A DNA stretch of 64,000 nt. Source: Gehongia tenuis. GTDB taxonomy: Bacteria > Bacillota > Clostridia > Christensenellales > NSJ-53. The stretch spans positions 372,001-436,000 of the forward strand of contig NZ_JACRSR010000001.1 of assembly GCF_014384795.1 (NCBI RefSeq). The letters run 5' to 3'. This document shows, in pieces, positions 28,415 through 37,681 of the stretch. The notes beneath the pieces are model-generated. The model did not search any database, was not told the DNA's origin, and was given only the letters and a program-made list of their open reading frames with translations. How positions within the stretch are numbered: position 1 is the first letter of the stretch; every line of letters begins with the position of its first letter. Made by a program: the position numbers and the translations under genes.

Positions 28415-29733
28415 GCATCAAGCGGGTGGGCATGGTATCCCTTGGCTGCGCCAAGAACCGGGTGGACAGCGAGGTGATGCTGGGGCTCATCGAGGGCGCG
28501 GGCTATGAGATCGTGTCCGACCCGGCGGCGGCGGACGCCATCGTGGTCAACACCTGCGGGTTCATTGCGCCGGCCAAGGAGGAATCCATCGACACCATCC
28601 TCGAGATGGCCCAGCTCAAAAAGAGGGGGAGCCTCCGGCTCCTTATCGTCACCGGCTGCCTGTCCCAGCGCTATCCGGAGGAGCTTGCCCTGGAGCTGCC
28701 CGAGGTGGACGCCTTCCTCGGCGCGGGCCAGCAGGAGGAGATCGTGGACGTCCTCAGGCGGGCGGAGAGGGGGGAGCGGCCCGTTCTCACCGGCTACCCC
28801 AGGACCTTCCCCGAGGTGCCTCGCATCCTCACCACCGGCGGGAAAAGCGCCTACCTCAAGATCGGGGAGGGCTGCGACAACCGCTGCGCCTACTGCGCCA
28901 TTCCCATGATCCGCGGCCCCTACTTCAACCGCCCGGTGGATTCGGTGCTGCGGGAGGCCCAGGACCTCATGGACATCGGGGTGGAGGAGGTGACCCTCAT
29001 CGCCCAGGACACCACCCGCTACGACGAGCCCGGCGGGCTGCCGGAGCTGCTGCGGGCGCTGGCCAGGAGGGATTACTTCAAGTGGATCCGGGTGCTGTAC
29101 GCCTATCCCGGGCGGGTGACGGACGAACTTCTCAGTGTGATGGAGGAGGAGAAGGGCGTCCTGCCCTACCTCGATATCCCCATCCAGCACGTGACGGACC
29201 GGATGCTGCGAAGGATGAACCGCCACGACACCCGCTCGGGCATCGAGACGCTTTTAGCCCGGGTGGAGCGGCGAAGGACCCCCTTCGTGCTCCGCACCAC
29301 CCTCATGTGCGGGTTCCCCGGCGAGACGGACGCGGATTTCCGGGAGATGCTGGCCTTCATCGGCGATCATCCGTTCCAGCACCTCGGCGCCTTCGCCTTC
29401 TCCCCGGAGGAGGGCACGGCGGCCTTCGGCATGGACGGCGCGGTGCCGGAGGCGCTGGCCGAGGAGCGGCTCGGGCTTCTCATGGAGAAACAGCGGGCCA
29501 TCTCCCGGGGCTTCCTGGAAAAGCGGGTGGGAGAGATTACACAGGTGCTTCTCGAGGGCCGGGAGGAGGGCGTGCTCTTCGGCCGGTCCTGGCGGGAGGC
29601 CCCCGACGACGCCGACGGGCGCATCTATGTTTCAGCCATGGAGGATCTCGCCGGCTTCGTGCCGGTGCGGCTCACAGAGGCCGCCGATTACGATATGATG
29701 GGAGAAGTTTGCCATGATTACGCTGGCCAGTAA
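28411..29733 (+). CDS. rimO: Ribosomal protein S12 methylthiotransferase RimO
   Basis: This 440-residue radical-SAM enzyme adds a methylthio group to an aspartate of ribosomal protein S12. The N-terminal MTTase domain has the cysteines of [18 protein letters not shown] and VTGCLSQRY. The radical-SAM C-x3-C-x2-C is in [16 protein letters not shown], and a TRAM domain is at the C-terminus. The RimO-specific [12 protein letters not shown] distinguishes it from MiaB. It overlaps ftsK by 4 nt and pgsA by 20 nt. Confidence 0.94.
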   Translation: MSIKRVGMVSLGCAKNRVDSEVMLGLIEGAGYEIVSDPAAADAIVVNTCGFIAPAKEESIDTILEMAQLKKRGSLRLLIVTGCLSQRYPEELALELPEVDAFLGAGQQEEIVDVLRRAERGERPVLTGYPRTFPEVPRILTTGGKSAYLKIGEGCDNRCAYCAIPMIRGPYFNRPVDSVLREAQDLMDIGVEEVTLIAQDTTRYDEPGGLPELLRALARRDYFKWIRVLYAYPGRVTDELLSVMEEEKGVLPYLDIPIQHVTDRMLRRMNRHDTRSGIETLLARVERRRTPFVLRTTLMCGFPGETDADFREMLAFIGDHPFQHLGAFAFSPEEGTAAFGMDGAVPEALAEERLGLLMEKQRAISRGFLEKRVGEITQVLLEGREEGVLFGRSWREAPDDADGRIYVSAMEDLAGFVPVRLTEAADYDMMGEVCHDYAGQ

Positions 29734-30280
29734 AATCACCATCGCCCGGATTCTGCTCATTCCCATCTTCATGGTGTTCATGCTCGTCCCGGGCATCCCC
29801 TACGGCAACTACATCGCGGCCTTCATCTTTGTGGTGGCCTCCGTCACCGACTCGCTGGACGGACACATCGCCAGGAGCCGCAATCAGGTCACCACCTTCG
29901 GCAAGTTCCTGGACCCCCTGGCCGATAAGCTTCTCGTGACCTCCGCCCTCATCATTTTGGTGGAGCAGGGCAAGGTCCCCTCGGCCATCGCCTTTATCAT
30001 CGTGGCCCGGGAATTTCTGGTGAGCGGCCTCAGGATGGTGGCCGTCACCGAGGGCAAGGTCATCGCCGCGTCCATGCTGGGCAAGATCAAGACGGTGATC
30101 CAGCTGGTGGCCATCGTGGTCATCCTCATGGACAACATGCCCTTCAGCCTCATCGGGGTGCCGGCGGCGGATATCCTGCTGTATGTGGCGCTGTTCCTCA
30201 CCCTTTGGAGCGGCATCGATTATTTCGTGGTCAACCGCCACGTGCTCAATTTTGGAACGAAGGAAGATGAAACAAAGTGA
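29714..30280 (+). CDS. pgsA: CDP-diacylglycerol-glycerol-3-phosphate phosphatidyltransferase
   Basis: This 188-residue membrane enzyme makes phosphatidylglycerol phosphate. The CDP-alcohol phosphotransferase signature D-x2-DG-x2-AR-x8-G-x3-D-x3-D is intact in TDSLDGHIARS...FGKFLDPLADK. Several hydrophobic helices surround it. It is translationally coupled on both sides: a 20-nt overlap with rimO and a 4-nt overlap with cinA. Confidence 0.95.
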   Translation: MITLASKITIARILLIPIFMVFMLVPGIPYGNYIAAFIFVVASVTDSLDGHIARSRNQVTTFGKFLDPLADKLLVTSALIILVEQGKVPSAIAFIIVAREFLVSGLRMVAVTEGKVIAASMLGKIKTVIQLVAIVVILMDNMPFSLIGVPAADILLYVALFLTLWSGIDYFVVNRHVLNFGTKEDETK

Positions 30281-31533
30281 CAGCGGAGATTATTTGTGTG
30301 GGCACCGAGCTCCTGCTCGGCCAGATCGTAAACACCGACGCCCAGTACCTCGGCAGAAAGCTCTCGGCCATGGGCATCGACATGTACCATCAAACGGTGG
30401 TGGGGGACAATGAGGCGCGGCTTCTCGCGGCGCTGGACGAGGCCTTCCACCGCAGCGACGTGATCATTCTCACCGGCGGCCTTGGCCCCACCAGCGACGA
30501 CATCACCAAGGAGACGGTGGCGAAGTATCTGGGCCTTTCCCTGCACATGCACGAGGGAAGCCTCAAGCGCATGCGCCGCCGCTTCCAGCACATGGCGCAG
30601 CCCATGGTGAAGGCCAATCTGAAGCAGGCCATGATCCCCGGGGGGGCCAGGGTGCTGGACAACGACAAGGGCACCGCTCCGGGCTGCATCCTGGAGGAGA
30701 AGGGCAAAACCTTCATCATTCTGCCCGGCCCGCCCTTCGAGATGGAGGACATGTTCGATAAAAGGGTGGCGCCCTACCTGGCCGGCCGCACCGGCGAGGA
30801 GATCGTCTCCCGGGTTCTGCGCATCTACGGGATCGGCGAATCGGCGCTGGAGGAGGAGCTGGAGGACCTGATCGAGGGCCAGACCAATCCCACCATCGCG
30901 CCCTATGCCGGCACGGGCGAGGTGACGCTCCGGCTCACCGCCAAGGCGGGGACCGCCGAGGAGGCGAACGCCCTGCTCGATCCCCTGGAAGCCAGGATCC
31001 GGGATCGGCTGGAGGACCGGGTGTACGCCATGGGCGAGGAGACGCTGGACAAGCTGGCGGCCCGCCTCCTGATGGAGGAGAACGTCACCTTCGCGCTGGC
31101 TGAATCCTGCACCGGCGGGCTTCTCGCCTCGAAGCTGGTGGACAACCCCGGCATTTCCCAGGTTTTTCTGGAAGGTCTGGTGACCTACAGCAACGAATCC
31201 AAAGTGAAGCGCCTGCATGTGTCCCCGGAGACGCTGGACTATAACGGCGCCGTCAGCGCCAAATGCGCCGAGGAGATGGCGGAGGGCCTTCTTGAGACCT
31301 CCGGCGCCGAACTGGCCCTCTCGGTGACGGGCGTGGCCGGCCCCGGCGGCGGCGTGGACGCCAAGCCGGTGGGTCTGGTGTTCATCGGCATGGCCCAAAA
31401 GGGCGAGGAGACGAAGGTGCACCAGCTGTACCTCACCGGCGACCGCAGGCGGGTGCAGAACGGCGCCATGCTCCATGCCTTCGATTGGGTGCGGAGAAGA
31501 ATTCTCGGACTACCGGAAGATAGAAATTGTTGA
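30277..31533 (+). CDS. cinA: CinA-family protein (nucleotide-cofactor repair)
   Basis: The 418 residues hold both CinA halves: the N-terminal COG1058/MoeA-like domain ([36 protein letters not shown]) with ADP-ribose pyrophosphatase activity in characterised members, and the C-terminal amidohydrolase domain ([15 protein letters not shown]...[11 protein letters not shown]), known as NMN deamidase. The start is the GTG at 30277 in a GTGA overlap with pgsA. The pgsA-cinA-recA order is common in Firmicutes. Confidence 0.94.
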   Translation: MTAEIICVGTELLLGQIVNTDAQYLGRKLSAMGIDMYHQTVVGDNEARLLAALDEAFHRSDVIILTGGLGPTSDDITKETVAKYLGLSLHMHEGSLKRMRRRFQHMAQPMVKANLKQAMIPGGARVLDNDKGTAPGCILEEKGKTFIILPGPPFEMEDMFDKRVAPYLAGRTGEEIVSRVLRIYGIGESALEEELEDLIEGQTNPTIAPYAGTGEVTLRLTAKAGTAEEANALLDPLEARIRDRLEDRVYAMGEETLDKLAARLLMEENVTFALAESCTGGLLASKLVDNPGISQVFLEGLVTYSNESKVKRLHVSPETLDYNGAVSAKCAEEMAEGLLETSGAELALSVTGVAGPGGGVDAKPVGLVFIGMAQKGEETKVHQLYLTGDRRRVQNGAMLHAFDWVRRRILGLPEDRNC

Positions 31534-31543
31534 GGTGAAGCGG

Positions 31544-32617
31544 ATGGATAAAAAGAATACGAAAGCGCCGGTGGTTCCGGCGAACAGCGCCGAGGAGAAG
31601 GAGAAGGCCCTGGGCCTTGCCCTCGCCTCCATTGAGAAACAGTTCGGCAAGGGCGCCGTGATGAAGCTGGGCGAGACCTCCCACCGCCACGTGGAGGTGA
31701 TCCCCACCGGATGCCTGGACCTCGATGTGGCCCTTGGCATCGGCGGCATTCCCCGGGGCAGGATCATCGAGATCTACGGGCCGGAATCCTCCGGCAAGAC
31801 CACCGTGGCCCTGCACATCATCGCCGAGGCGCAGAAGCTGGGCGGCACCGCGGCCTTCATCGACGCGGAACACGCCCTTGATCCCATCTACGCCGGCAAG
31901 CTGGGCGTGGATATCGAGAACCTCTACGTGTCCCAGCCGGACACCGGCGAGCAGGCCCTCGACATCACCGAGGCCCTGGTGAGAAGCGCCGCCATCGACG
32001 TGATCGTCATCGACTCGGTGGCCGCCCTGGTGCCCCAGGCGGAGATCGAGGGGGAGATGGGCGACTCCCACGTGGGCCTGCAGGCCCGGCTCATGTCCCA
32101 GGCGCTTCGGAAGCTGGCCGGCACCATCAATAAGTCCAACACCGTGGCCATCTTCATCAATCAGCTCCGCGAGAAGGTGGGCGTGATCTACGGCAGCCCG
32201 GAGGTGACCACCGGCGGCAAGGCCCTGAAGTTCTACGCGTCGGTGCGTCTGGATATCCGCCGTCAGGAGGCCATCAAGCAGGGCACCGAGGTCATCGGCA
32301 ACCGCACCAAGGTGAAGGTGGTCAAAAATAAGATGGCCCCGCCCTTCCGCATCGCCGAGTTTGATATTCTTTACGGCGAGGGCATCTCCAGGATGGGCTC
32401 CATTCTGGATCTGGCCGCGAACAAGGGCATCATTGAGAAGTCCGGCTCCTGGTACTCCTACGACGGCGAGCGCATCGGCCAGGGCCGGGAGAATGCCAAG
32501 AAGTACCTGAAGGACAACCCCGATGTGGCGGCGAAGATCGAGGAAATGGTGCGCAGGGAATACTTCGAGGACACCGAAGCCCCGCAAGCCGCCGACACAC
32601 CCGCGCCCGAGGCCTAA
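31544..32617 (+). CDS. recA: Recombinase A
   Basis: This 357-residue DNA strand-exchange protein and SOS co-protease has Walker A GPESSGKT near residues 79-86. The DNA-binding loops ([20 protein letters not shown] and [20 protein letters not shown]) are intact. I choose the ATG at 31544 ([11 protein letters not shown]). The frame is open further upstream inside cinA, but without RecA homology. No LexA-type box could be recognised nearby; it is probably read with cinA as well. Confidence 0.97.
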   Translation: MDKKNTKAPVVPANSAEEKEKALGLALASIEKQFGKGAVMKLGETSHRHVEVIPTGCLDLDVALGIGGIPRGRIIEIYGPESSGKTTVALHIIAEAQKLGGTAAFIDAEHALDPIYAGKLGVDIENLYVSQPDTGEQALDITEALVRSAAIDVIVIDSVAALVPQAEIEGEMGDSHVGLQARLMSQALRKLAGTINKSNTVAIFINQLREKVGVIYGSPEVTTGGKALKFYASVRLDIRRQEAIKQGTEVIGNRTKVKVVKNKMAPPFRIAEFDILYGEGISRMGSILDLAANKGIIEKSGSWYSYDGERIGQGRENAKKYLKDNPDVAAKIEEMVRREYFEDTEAPQAADTPAPEA

Positions 32618-32646
32618 ACCCGCCCCGGCGGTCAGCATCCAAAACC

Positions 32647-32742
32647 CTGCGCCGCCCGGCCCCGAAGCGGTCAAGCCCTGCACGGGTCCGGCGGCCGAAA
32701 TGCTGCGCCGCCCGGTTTCGGCGGTCAATACTCTGCGCGCTG
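32647..32742. repeat. GC-rich direct repeat after recA
   Basis: CTGCGCCGCCCGG occurs at 32647-32659 and 32703-32715, each followed by CGGTCAA-like sequence, with a period of 56 bp. It has no coding potential. Confidence 0.5.
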
Positions 32743-32774
32743 AAAACCGAGGGAATTTCCCTCGGTTTTTTTTC
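32743..32774 (+). terminator. Terminator after recA
   Basis: AACCGAGGGA (32745-32754) and TCCCTCGGTT (32758-32767) form a perfect stem with a 3-nt loop, followed by further T residues. Confidence 0.9.
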
Positions 32775-32798
32775 ATGCAAAAAAGGACCGGCGGGGCC

Positions 32799-32827
32799 TT
32801 GACAAAGGCGGGGAAATCTTTTATGAT
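32799..32827 (+). promoter_or_regulatory. SigmaA-type promoter for marR-MATE
   Basis: Perfect TTGACA (32799-32804), 17-nt spacer, TATGAT (32822-32827). It implies a leader of about 230 nt before marR. Confidence 0.85.
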
Positions 32828-32921
32828 GGCAATAGTCCGATTTCATACTATCTGATTTTGGACCAATGAAGCAGGGAACCCGGGGCAGGGGAGCGGAGCC
32901 AGAACCGGGCCCGCGCCGCCT

Positions 32922-33018
32922 GGGACCCGGACACGGCGCATGAGGGCAGACCGCCCGGCGCAATGCACGGCCCGGGACCCGGACACGGCGCACGAGGGCA
33001 GACCGCCCGGCGCGATGC
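32922..33018. repeat. 45-bp direct repeats in the marR leader
   Basis: Unit 1 (32922-32966) and unit 2 (32974-33018) both run from GGGACCCGGACACGGCGCA to an RATGC end and differ at about two bases. The period is 52 bp. They lie inside the transcribed leader of marR. Confidence 0.8.
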
Positions 33019-33065
33019 GCCGCCTGAAGCCCCGGCTTTTTGGGGAAACGATCAAAGGAGGTATG

Positions 33066-33518
33066 ATGATGAATGGCCATGGCCTGGACATATCGGTCGA
33101 GGCGTACCGCGAGGCTGCCAAGGAGCTGGACCGGGTGTGGTCGCGGCTTTCAAGGGCCTGCGGTCTGTCGGAGGGCGAATATTGGGCCCTCGTCATGATT
33201 CGGGAGGGCTGCACCACCCAGACGGAGATCAGCGAGCAGCTTTCCATGAACAAACAAACGGTCCACTCGGCACTGAAACAGCTGATTCGCCGGGGCATCG
33301 TCCGTCTCGAGACCCAACCCGGCAATCTTCGGGTCAAGGAGATCGTGCTGACGGAGGCGGGCGAAAGCTTTACGGAAAAATACGTCGATACCATGATGGA
33401 TATCGAGGAGCGGGTTTGGAACGAGCTCACGAAGGCGGAACGACGGGAGATGATCCGCGCCTCCCAAAAGTACAACCGCCTGCTGAAAAAGGCACTGGAG
33501 CAGTATTTTGAAAGCTGA
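33066..33518 (+). CDS. MarR-family transcriptional regulator
   Basis: This 150-residue winged-helix protein has the MarR layout: dimerisation helices at both ends and a central DNA-binding domain (TTQTEISEQLSMNKQTVHSALKQLIRRGIVRLE), then the wing (RVKEIVLTEAGESF). Three consecutive ATGs occur at 33063, 33066 and 33069 after AAAGGAGGT. The first is too close to it, so 33066 or 33069 is more likely. It is followed by a MATE transporter gene, the classic arrangement for a drug- or metabolite-responsive repressor. The ligand is unknown. Confidence 0.88.
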   Translation: MMNGHGLDISVEAYREAAKELDRVWSRLSRACGLSEGEYWALVMIREGCTTQTEISEQLSMNKQTVHSALKQLIRRGIVRLETQPGNLRVKEIVLTEAGESFTEKYVDTMMDIEERVWNELTKAERREMIRASQKYNRLLKKALEQYFES

Positions 33519-33548
33519 ATAGATCCTTACCCGAGGCAGCATTTCAGT

Positions 33549-33578
33549 GACGCTTGGCGAGACCGGGCGTCTTTTTTT
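33549..33578 (+). terminator. Weak terminator between marR and the MATE gene
   Basis: A 5-bp stem GACGC/GCGTC is followed by T7. The stem is short, so partial read-through into the MATE gene is likely. Confidence 0.5.
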
Positions 33579-33626
33579 GTGGCCGCAGGGCGGGCGGCTT
33601 CCATCCGCCCCAGATTGGAGGATATG

Positions 33627-34973
33627 ATGAGAATTCAACTTTCCGAACATTTCACCTACCCGAAACTGATCCGTTTCGTGCTCCCGTCCATCGTGATGAT
33701 GATTTTCACGTCCATCTATGGCGTGGTGGACGGGCTTTTCGTATCGAACTATGTGGGCAAGACGCCCTTCGCCGCCCTCAACCTGATCATGCCCCTATTG
33801 ATGGTCATCGGCGCCATCGGGTTCATGATCGGCACCGGCGGCAGCGCCATCGTCTCCCGCACCCTGGGCGAGGGCAGCCGGGCGAAGGCCAACGAATACT
33901 TCTCGATGCTCGTGTATGTGACCGTCGTTGCAGGCGTGGTGCTGGCCGCGGCGGGCCTCGCCTTTCTGCGGCCCATCGCACGCTTCCTCGGCGCCGAAGG
34001 GGCCATGCTGGATTACGCCGTGCTCTATGGCGCCATCCTCATTCCCTCGCTGCCCCTGTTCATGCTGCAAAACGTGTTCCAGAGCTTCCTCATCACCGCG
34101 GAAAAGCCCAAGCTGGGCCTTTATATGACGGTGGGCGCGGGGGTGACCAATATCGTGCTGGATTATCTTTTCGTCGCCGTGTTCCAGTGGGGGCTGGCGG
34201 GCGCGGCCGTCGCCACCGCTGTGAGCCAGGCGGTGGGCGGCGTGGGCCCGCTGGTCTACTTCCTTCGGGAAAACGACAGCCTGCTTCGGCTGACCCGGCC
34301 GAAATGGAACGGCAGGGTGCTCCTCAAGACCTGCACCAACGGCTCCTCCGAGCTGATGACCAACGTCTCCGCCTCGCTGGTGAACATGCTCTACAATTTC
34401 CAGCTGATGCGCCTGGCGGGGGAGGACGGCGTGGCGGCCTTCGGCGTGATCATGTACGTCAATTTCATCTTCGCCGCCATCTTCATCGGCTACGCCATCG
34501 GCAGCGCGCCCCTCATAGGCTACCACTACGGCGCCGGCAACGCCGGTGAACTCAGGAACCTCTATCAAAAAAGCCTCCGGTTCACGGGCTGCGCCGCTCT
34601 GGCGCTCACCGCGTCGGCCCTCATTCTGTCCCGGCCGCTGGCCGGCATCTTCGTGGGCTATGACGCCGGCCTTCTTTCCATGACCACTCGCGGATTCCGG
34701 CTGTACGCCCTGTCCTTTCTCATCAGCGGCTTCAACATCTTCGGCTCCGCCTTCTTCACCGCCCTGGGGGACGGCGCGGTCTCCGCAGCCATCTCCTTTT
34801 TCAGGACCCTGGTGTTCCAGCTCGCGGTGGTGCTGGTCCTGCCTCTGATCCTGGGCCTGGACGGCGTGTGGCTGGCCATCCTGCTGGCGGAGCTGCTGGC
34901 CCTTGCCGTCACCGCCGCCTTTCTCGCAGCCAAGAAAAAGAAATACCCCTACGGCGAAGCCGCCAAATCTTGA
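33627..34973 (+). CDS. MATE-family efflux transporter
   Basis: This 448-residue membrane protein has about twelve transmembrane helices in two similar halves. FVLPSIVMMIFTSIYGVVDGLFVSNYVG and GTGGSAIVSRTLGEG are typical of helices 1-2 of MATE proteins. The family exports cationic drugs or metabolites by Na+ or H+ antiport. The start ATG at 33627 lies 5 nt after TTGGAGG; an in-frame ATG at 33624 is too close. The upstream MarR gene is the probable regulator. The rny promoter overlaps its stop codon. Confidence 0.9.
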   Translation: MRIQLSEHFTYPKLIRFVLPSIVMMIFTSIYGVVDGLFVSNYVGKTPFAALNLIMPLLMVIGAIGFMIGTGGSAIVSRTLGEGSRAKANEYFSMLVYVTVVAGVVLAAAGLAFLRPIARFLGAEGAMLDYAVLYGAILIPSLPLFMLQNVFQSFLITAEKPKLGLYMTVGAGVTNIVLDYLFVAVFQWGLAGAAVATAVSQAVGGVGPLVYFLRENDSLLRLTRPKWNGRVLLKTCTNGSSELMTNVSASLVNMLYNFQLMRLAGEDGVAAFGVIMYVNFIFAAIFIGYAIGSAPLIGYHYGAGNAGELRNLYQKSLRFTGCAALALTASALILSRPLAGIFVGYDAGLLSMTTRGFRLYALSFLISGFNIFGSAFFTALGDGAVSAAISFFRTLVFQLAVVLVLPLILGLDGVWLAILLAELLALAVTAAFLAAKKKKYPYGEAAKS

Positions 34974-34998
34974 CAGGCCCTCCGAAACGTAATAAAAT
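34970..34998 (+). promoter_or_regulatory. SigmaA-type promoter for rny
   Basis: Perfect TTGACA (34970-34975), which includes the MATE stop codon, a 17-nt spacer and TAAAAT (34993-34998). Confidence 0.85.
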
Positions 34999-35001
34999 TA
35001 A

Positions 35002-35024
35002 CCTGTTAACCTTGGGTTAACAGG
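35002..35024. promoter_or_regulatory. Perfect 10-bp inverted repeat at the rny transcription start
   Basis: CCTGTTAACC, TTG, GGTTAACAGG: a perfect palindrome with a 3-nt centre covering the predicted +1 (about 35005). It could be an operator, for example for a MarR-type dimer, or a 5'-terminal hairpin of the rny mRNA. Confidence 0.75.
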
Positions 35025-35079
35025 CTCAAAACGAAACAAAAATTTTGAGAAATTACAGTAAAGGAGGTGTTTTGTTTTC

Positions 35080-36624
35080 GTGGACGGCATATTATTGCCG
35101 GTTCTCATTGGTCTTGTATGTATCGTATTGGGTAGCGCCATTGGCTACTTTTATCGAAAAAACATCGCGGAAGCCAAGATCGCCCGGGCGGAAGAGGAAG
35201 CCCAGCGCATTCTGGACACGGCCCACAGCAAGGTGGAAGCGATGCGCAAGGAAAAGATATTGGAAGCTAAGGAAGAGGTGCACCGGCTGCGGACGGAACT
35301 GGATAAGGAAAGCCGCGACCGGCGCAATGAGATGCAGCGTACGGAGCGAAGGCTGATCCAGCGGGAAGAGACGCTGGACAAAAAACTGGACAGTCTGGAA
35401 CAGCGGGAAACCGCTCTGACGCGCAAGCAGAAGGATGTCCAACGGTTGCAGGACGAAATCGAGAACCTACATAAAAATCAGCTGCAGGAACTGGAGAGAA
35501 TCTCCGGCATGACCATGGATGAAGCCAAGGGGATTCTCCTCGAGAACACGGAGCGGGAAGCCCGGCATGATCTGGGCGTGATGCTCCGGGAGATGGAAGC
35601 GAAAACCAAGGAGGAAGCGGAGAAAAAGGCCCGAAACATCATCGGAGGCGCCATTCAGAAATACGCCGCCGATCATGTGGCCGAGTCCACCGTATCGGTG
35701 GTGGCCCTTCCCAGCGACGAGATGAAGGGACGGATCATCGGCCGTGAGGGCCGCAACATCCGCACCCTGGAGACGGCCACCGGCATCGATCTTATCATCG
35801 ACGACACGCCGGAAGCGGTGATCCTGTCCGGCTTCGATCCGGTGCGGCGGGAGGTTGCCCGCATCGCCCTTGAGAAGCTCATTCTGGACGGCCGCATCCA
35901 TCCGGCCCGCATCGAAGAGATGGTGGAGAAGGCCAAGAAGGAAGTGGATACCCAGATCCGTGAGGCGGGCGAGCAGGCCGTGTTTGAAACCGGCGTGCAT
36001 GGGCTCCATCACGAGCTGGTCCGGCTCATCGGCCGGCTGCGGTACCGCACCAGCTACGGCCAGAATGTTTTGAAGCATTCCATTGAAGTGTCCTATCTGG
36101 CGGGCATGATGGCTGCCGAAATCGGCGCCGATGAGGTGCTTGCCAAGCGTGCGGGTCTTCTGCACGACATCGGCAAGGCGGTGGACCACGAGATCGAGGG
36201 CTCCCACGCCCAGATCGGCGGGGACCTGGCCAAGAAGTACCGGGAGAACGCGGAGGTGGTGCACGCGATTCTCGCTCACCACAACGATATCGAGGCCCAG
36301 ACCGTGGAAGCGGTGCTGGTGCAGGCGGCGGACGCCATTTCGGCGGCCCGGCCCGGCGCCCGGCGGGAAACCCTGGAGAACTACATCCGAAGGCTGGAAA
36401 AGCTGGAGGAGATCGCCTCCAGCTTCGAGGGCGTGGAGAAGTCCTACGCCGTGCAGGCCGGACGGGAGGTCCGGATCATGGTGCGCCCCGAGAAGGTGGG
36501 CGACGCCGAGACCACGGCCCTGGCCCGGGAGATCGTGAGGAAGATCGAAAGCGAACTGGATTACCCCGGTCAGATCAAGGTCAGCCTCATCCGGGAAACC
36601 CGGGTGGTGGACTACGCCAAGTAA
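35080..36624 (+). CDS. rny: Ribonuclease Y
   Basis: This 514-residue membrane-bound endoribonuclease starts mRNA decay in Firmicutes. An N-terminal membrane helix ([21 protein letters not shown]) is followed by a long coiled coil (about residues 25-190), a KH RNA-binding domain ([20 protein letters not shown]) and an HD nuclease domain with H362-D363 in [12 protein letters not shown]. The start is GTG at 35080, 12 nt after AAGGAGG; no better in-frame start exists. It is followed by a strong terminator. Confidence 0.96.
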   Translation: MDGILLPVLIGLVCIVLGSAIGYFYRKNIAEAKIARAEEEAQRILDTAHSKVEAMRKEKILEAKEEVHRLRTELDKESRDRRNEMQRTERRLIQREETLDKKLDSLEQRETALTRKQKDVQRLQDEIENLHKNQLQELERISGMTMDEAKGILLENTEREARHDLGVMLREMEAKTKEEAEKKARNIIGGAIQKYAADHVAESTVSVVALPSDEMKGRIIGREGRNIRTLETATGIDLIIDDTPEAVILSGFDPVRREVARIALEKLILDGRIHPARIEEMVEKAKKEVDTQIREAGEQAVFETGVHGLHHELVRLIGRLRYRTSYGQNVLKHSIEVSYLAGMMAAEIGADEVLAKRAGLLHDIGKAVDHEIEGSHAQIGGDLAKKYRENAEVVHAILAHHNDIEAQTVEAVLVQAADAISAARPGARRETLENYIRRLEKLEEIASSFEGVEKSYAVQAGREVRIMVRPEKVGDAETTALAREIVRKIESELDYPGQIKVSLIRETRVVDYAK

Positions 36625-36631
36625 GCAAAGC

Positions 36632-36664
36632 AAAAACAAGGCTCCTTTGGGGCCTTGTTTTTTT
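36632..36664 (+). terminator. Terminator after rny
   Basis: AAACAAGGC and GCCTTGTTT form the stem, followed by a run of T. Confidence 0.9.
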
Positions 36665-36824
36665 GCGCCGGCGCGTCCTTCGCCGGATACGGCGCCCCGC
36701 TGCGGCCCCCTGCCACAGCGCCCTGCCACGGCCCCGAGAGGGCCTCCCGCCGGGCCAGCTGGATCACGCCAATCGACATCCCTCAACCTGTTTTAGGGGA
36801 ATTCTCCATGATTTAGATGGACAA
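36665..36824. other. Intergenic stretch without a gene
   Basis: GC-rich up to about 36770, with small repeats (CCCTGCCAC twice), then abruptly AT-richer. No coding frame or RNA gene is recognised. Confidence 0.5.
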
Positions 36825-36842
36825 TATCACCAAACGGTGATA
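36825..36842. promoter_or_regulatory. Inverted repeat TATCACC-N4-GGTGATA
   Basis: A perfect 7-bp inverted repeat with a 4-nt centre at the left edge of the AT-rich islet. It is a candidate operator for a helix-turn-helix dimer; no gene starts directly after it. Confidence 0.5.
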
Positions 36843-36883
36843 AAATTCCTGAAGACAGAGAAGCAAAATGTTAGGAGAGCAGA

Positions 36884-36907
36884 AAAACCTCGGTTTCCCG
36901 AGGTTTT
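36884..36907. terminator. Hairpin AAAACCTCGG/CCGAGGTTTT
   Basis: A perfect 10-bp stem with a 4-nt loop, A-rich on the left and T-rich on the right, so it could end transcripts from either side. It is 42 nt after the inverted repeat at 36825, too close for a gene between them. Confidence 0.55.
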
Positions 36908-37069
36908 GCTGTATACGGCGGCCTCAGCCGACAGCCTCCCGGCACGCTTCATGCCGGCGGTCCGCTGAAATTCAAGAACGCCGTTTCCGTTCTGCCTCAC
37001 CCAAGAACAGTCCATTTCGTGCTCAAGATTAGGCAAAAACTCCATAAAAATTTTCGCCCTATTGAGTTG

Positions 37070-37140
37070 TGTCCTATCAATGGGACATAACTATCCATTT
37101 TCAAGGATACACTAAAAATGTCCTGCTAACAAGACATTTT
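37070..37140. promoter_or_regulatory. Two operator-like dyads before the XRE gene
   Basis: TGTCC-N8-GGACA at 37070-37087 and AAAATGTC-N10-GACATTTT at 37115-37140 share a TGTC/GACA core. They lie 20-90 nt before the XRE start codon, as expected for autoregulatory operators. Confidence 0.55.
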
Positions 37141-37159
37141 GTATTCTTGAGGTGAGTCT

Positions 37160-37402
37160 ATGAAAAAGGCGAAAACATGCACCAGCAAAGCAAACATGAT
37201 TGGGCCCCGTATTAAGGCCGCACGACAGGCTGCCGGTATGACCCAGAAGGATCTGTGCGTTAAGCTGGAACTGATGGCGGTGTATATCTGCCGGGGTTCC
37301 CTTTCCAGAATTGAGAATGGTACAAGAACCGTCAACGATATGGAGATCGACGCGATTTCCAAGGCGTTGAATGTGCCCTTGGACGTACTGTTTGGGCGCT
37401 GA
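37160..37402 (+). CDS. XRE-family helix-turn-helix regulator
   Basis: This 80-residue Cro/CI-type protein has a lysine-rich start (MKKAKTCTSKANMIG). IKAARQAAGMTQKDLCVKLELMAVYICRGSLSRIENGTRTV is the helix-turn-helix, with an unusual roughly six-residue expansion between helices 2 and 3. MEIDAISKALNVPLDVLFGR is the usual C-terminal helix pair. TTGAGGTGAG precedes the ATG. The gene and its flanks are visibly more AT-rich than the surroundings, which fits acquisition by transfer. Two dyads upstream look like its operators. Confidence 0.85.
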   Translation: MKKAKTCTSKANMIGPRIKAARQAAGMTQKDLCVKLELMAVYICRGSLSRIENGTRTVNDMEIDAISKALNVPLDVLFGR

Positions 37403-37419
37403 GAGGCAGTTCACCTAAT

Positions 37420-37479
37420 GTGTGTTTGATAATGTATGCTAAAAACGAATCTATAATATGAGCATATTATCAAATACAC
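37420..37479. promoter_or_regulatory. Long interrupted inverted repeat before the ribbon-helix-helix gene
   Basis: The left arm at 37420-37439 (GTGTGTTTGATAATGTATGC) matches the reverse complement of 37462-37479 at 17 of 18 positions with a 2-nt gap. Nested inside is a perfect 8-bp palindrome, ATAATATG-AG-CATATTAT (37453-37470), which overlaps a TATAAT (37452-37457). This is a likely operator and promoter region for the small gene that follows. Confidence 0.65.
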
Positions 37480-37501
37480 TGTTTGTTAGAGGTGATGCTT
37501 G

Positions 37502-37678
37502 ATGAAGAACTTTATTCCCAAGGCATACAAGAAGGAGCCCATCACCATCCGGATATGCTGTGAGAAAGTGGAGCTCATCGATCATCTGGCCTACCAGTGC
37601 GATATCAGCCGAAGCGAATTTATCAACCAATGTATCGACTATGCGCTGGAAAACATGCCGCCATCGGGAGGAAAGTAA
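37502..37678 (+). CDS. Small ribbon-helix-helix (CopG/Arc-like) protein
   Basis: The gene encodes 58 residues, starting ATG at 37502 and ending TAA at 37678. KEPITIRICCEKVELIDHLAY is a strand followed by a helix, and CDISRSEFINQCIDYALEN is the second helix with the S-R-S-E-F-I-N turn typical of ribbon-helix-helix DNA-binding proteins. GAGGTGATGCTTG precedes it. It follows the XRE gene by 99 nt, and the long inverted repeat between them is its probable binding site. Such proteins often act as antitoxins or plasmid/transposon regulators, but no toxin gene is adjacent. Confidence 0.75.
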   Translation: MKNFIPKAYKKEPITIRICCEKVELIDHLAYQCDISRSEFINQCIDYALENMPPSGGK

Positions 37679-37681
37679 AAG

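Noticed and set aside
36825..36907. Small RNA gene between the inverted repeat and the hairpin
   Set aside because: Only about 40 nt separate the two elements, with no -35/-10 pair at proper spacing; the evidence is too thin to call.
37502..37678. Complete toxin-antitoxin pair
   Set aside because: The ribbon-helix-helix protein could be an antitoxin, but no toxin-like gene follows; the next gene is an ordinary GNAT acetyltransferase with its own promoter.
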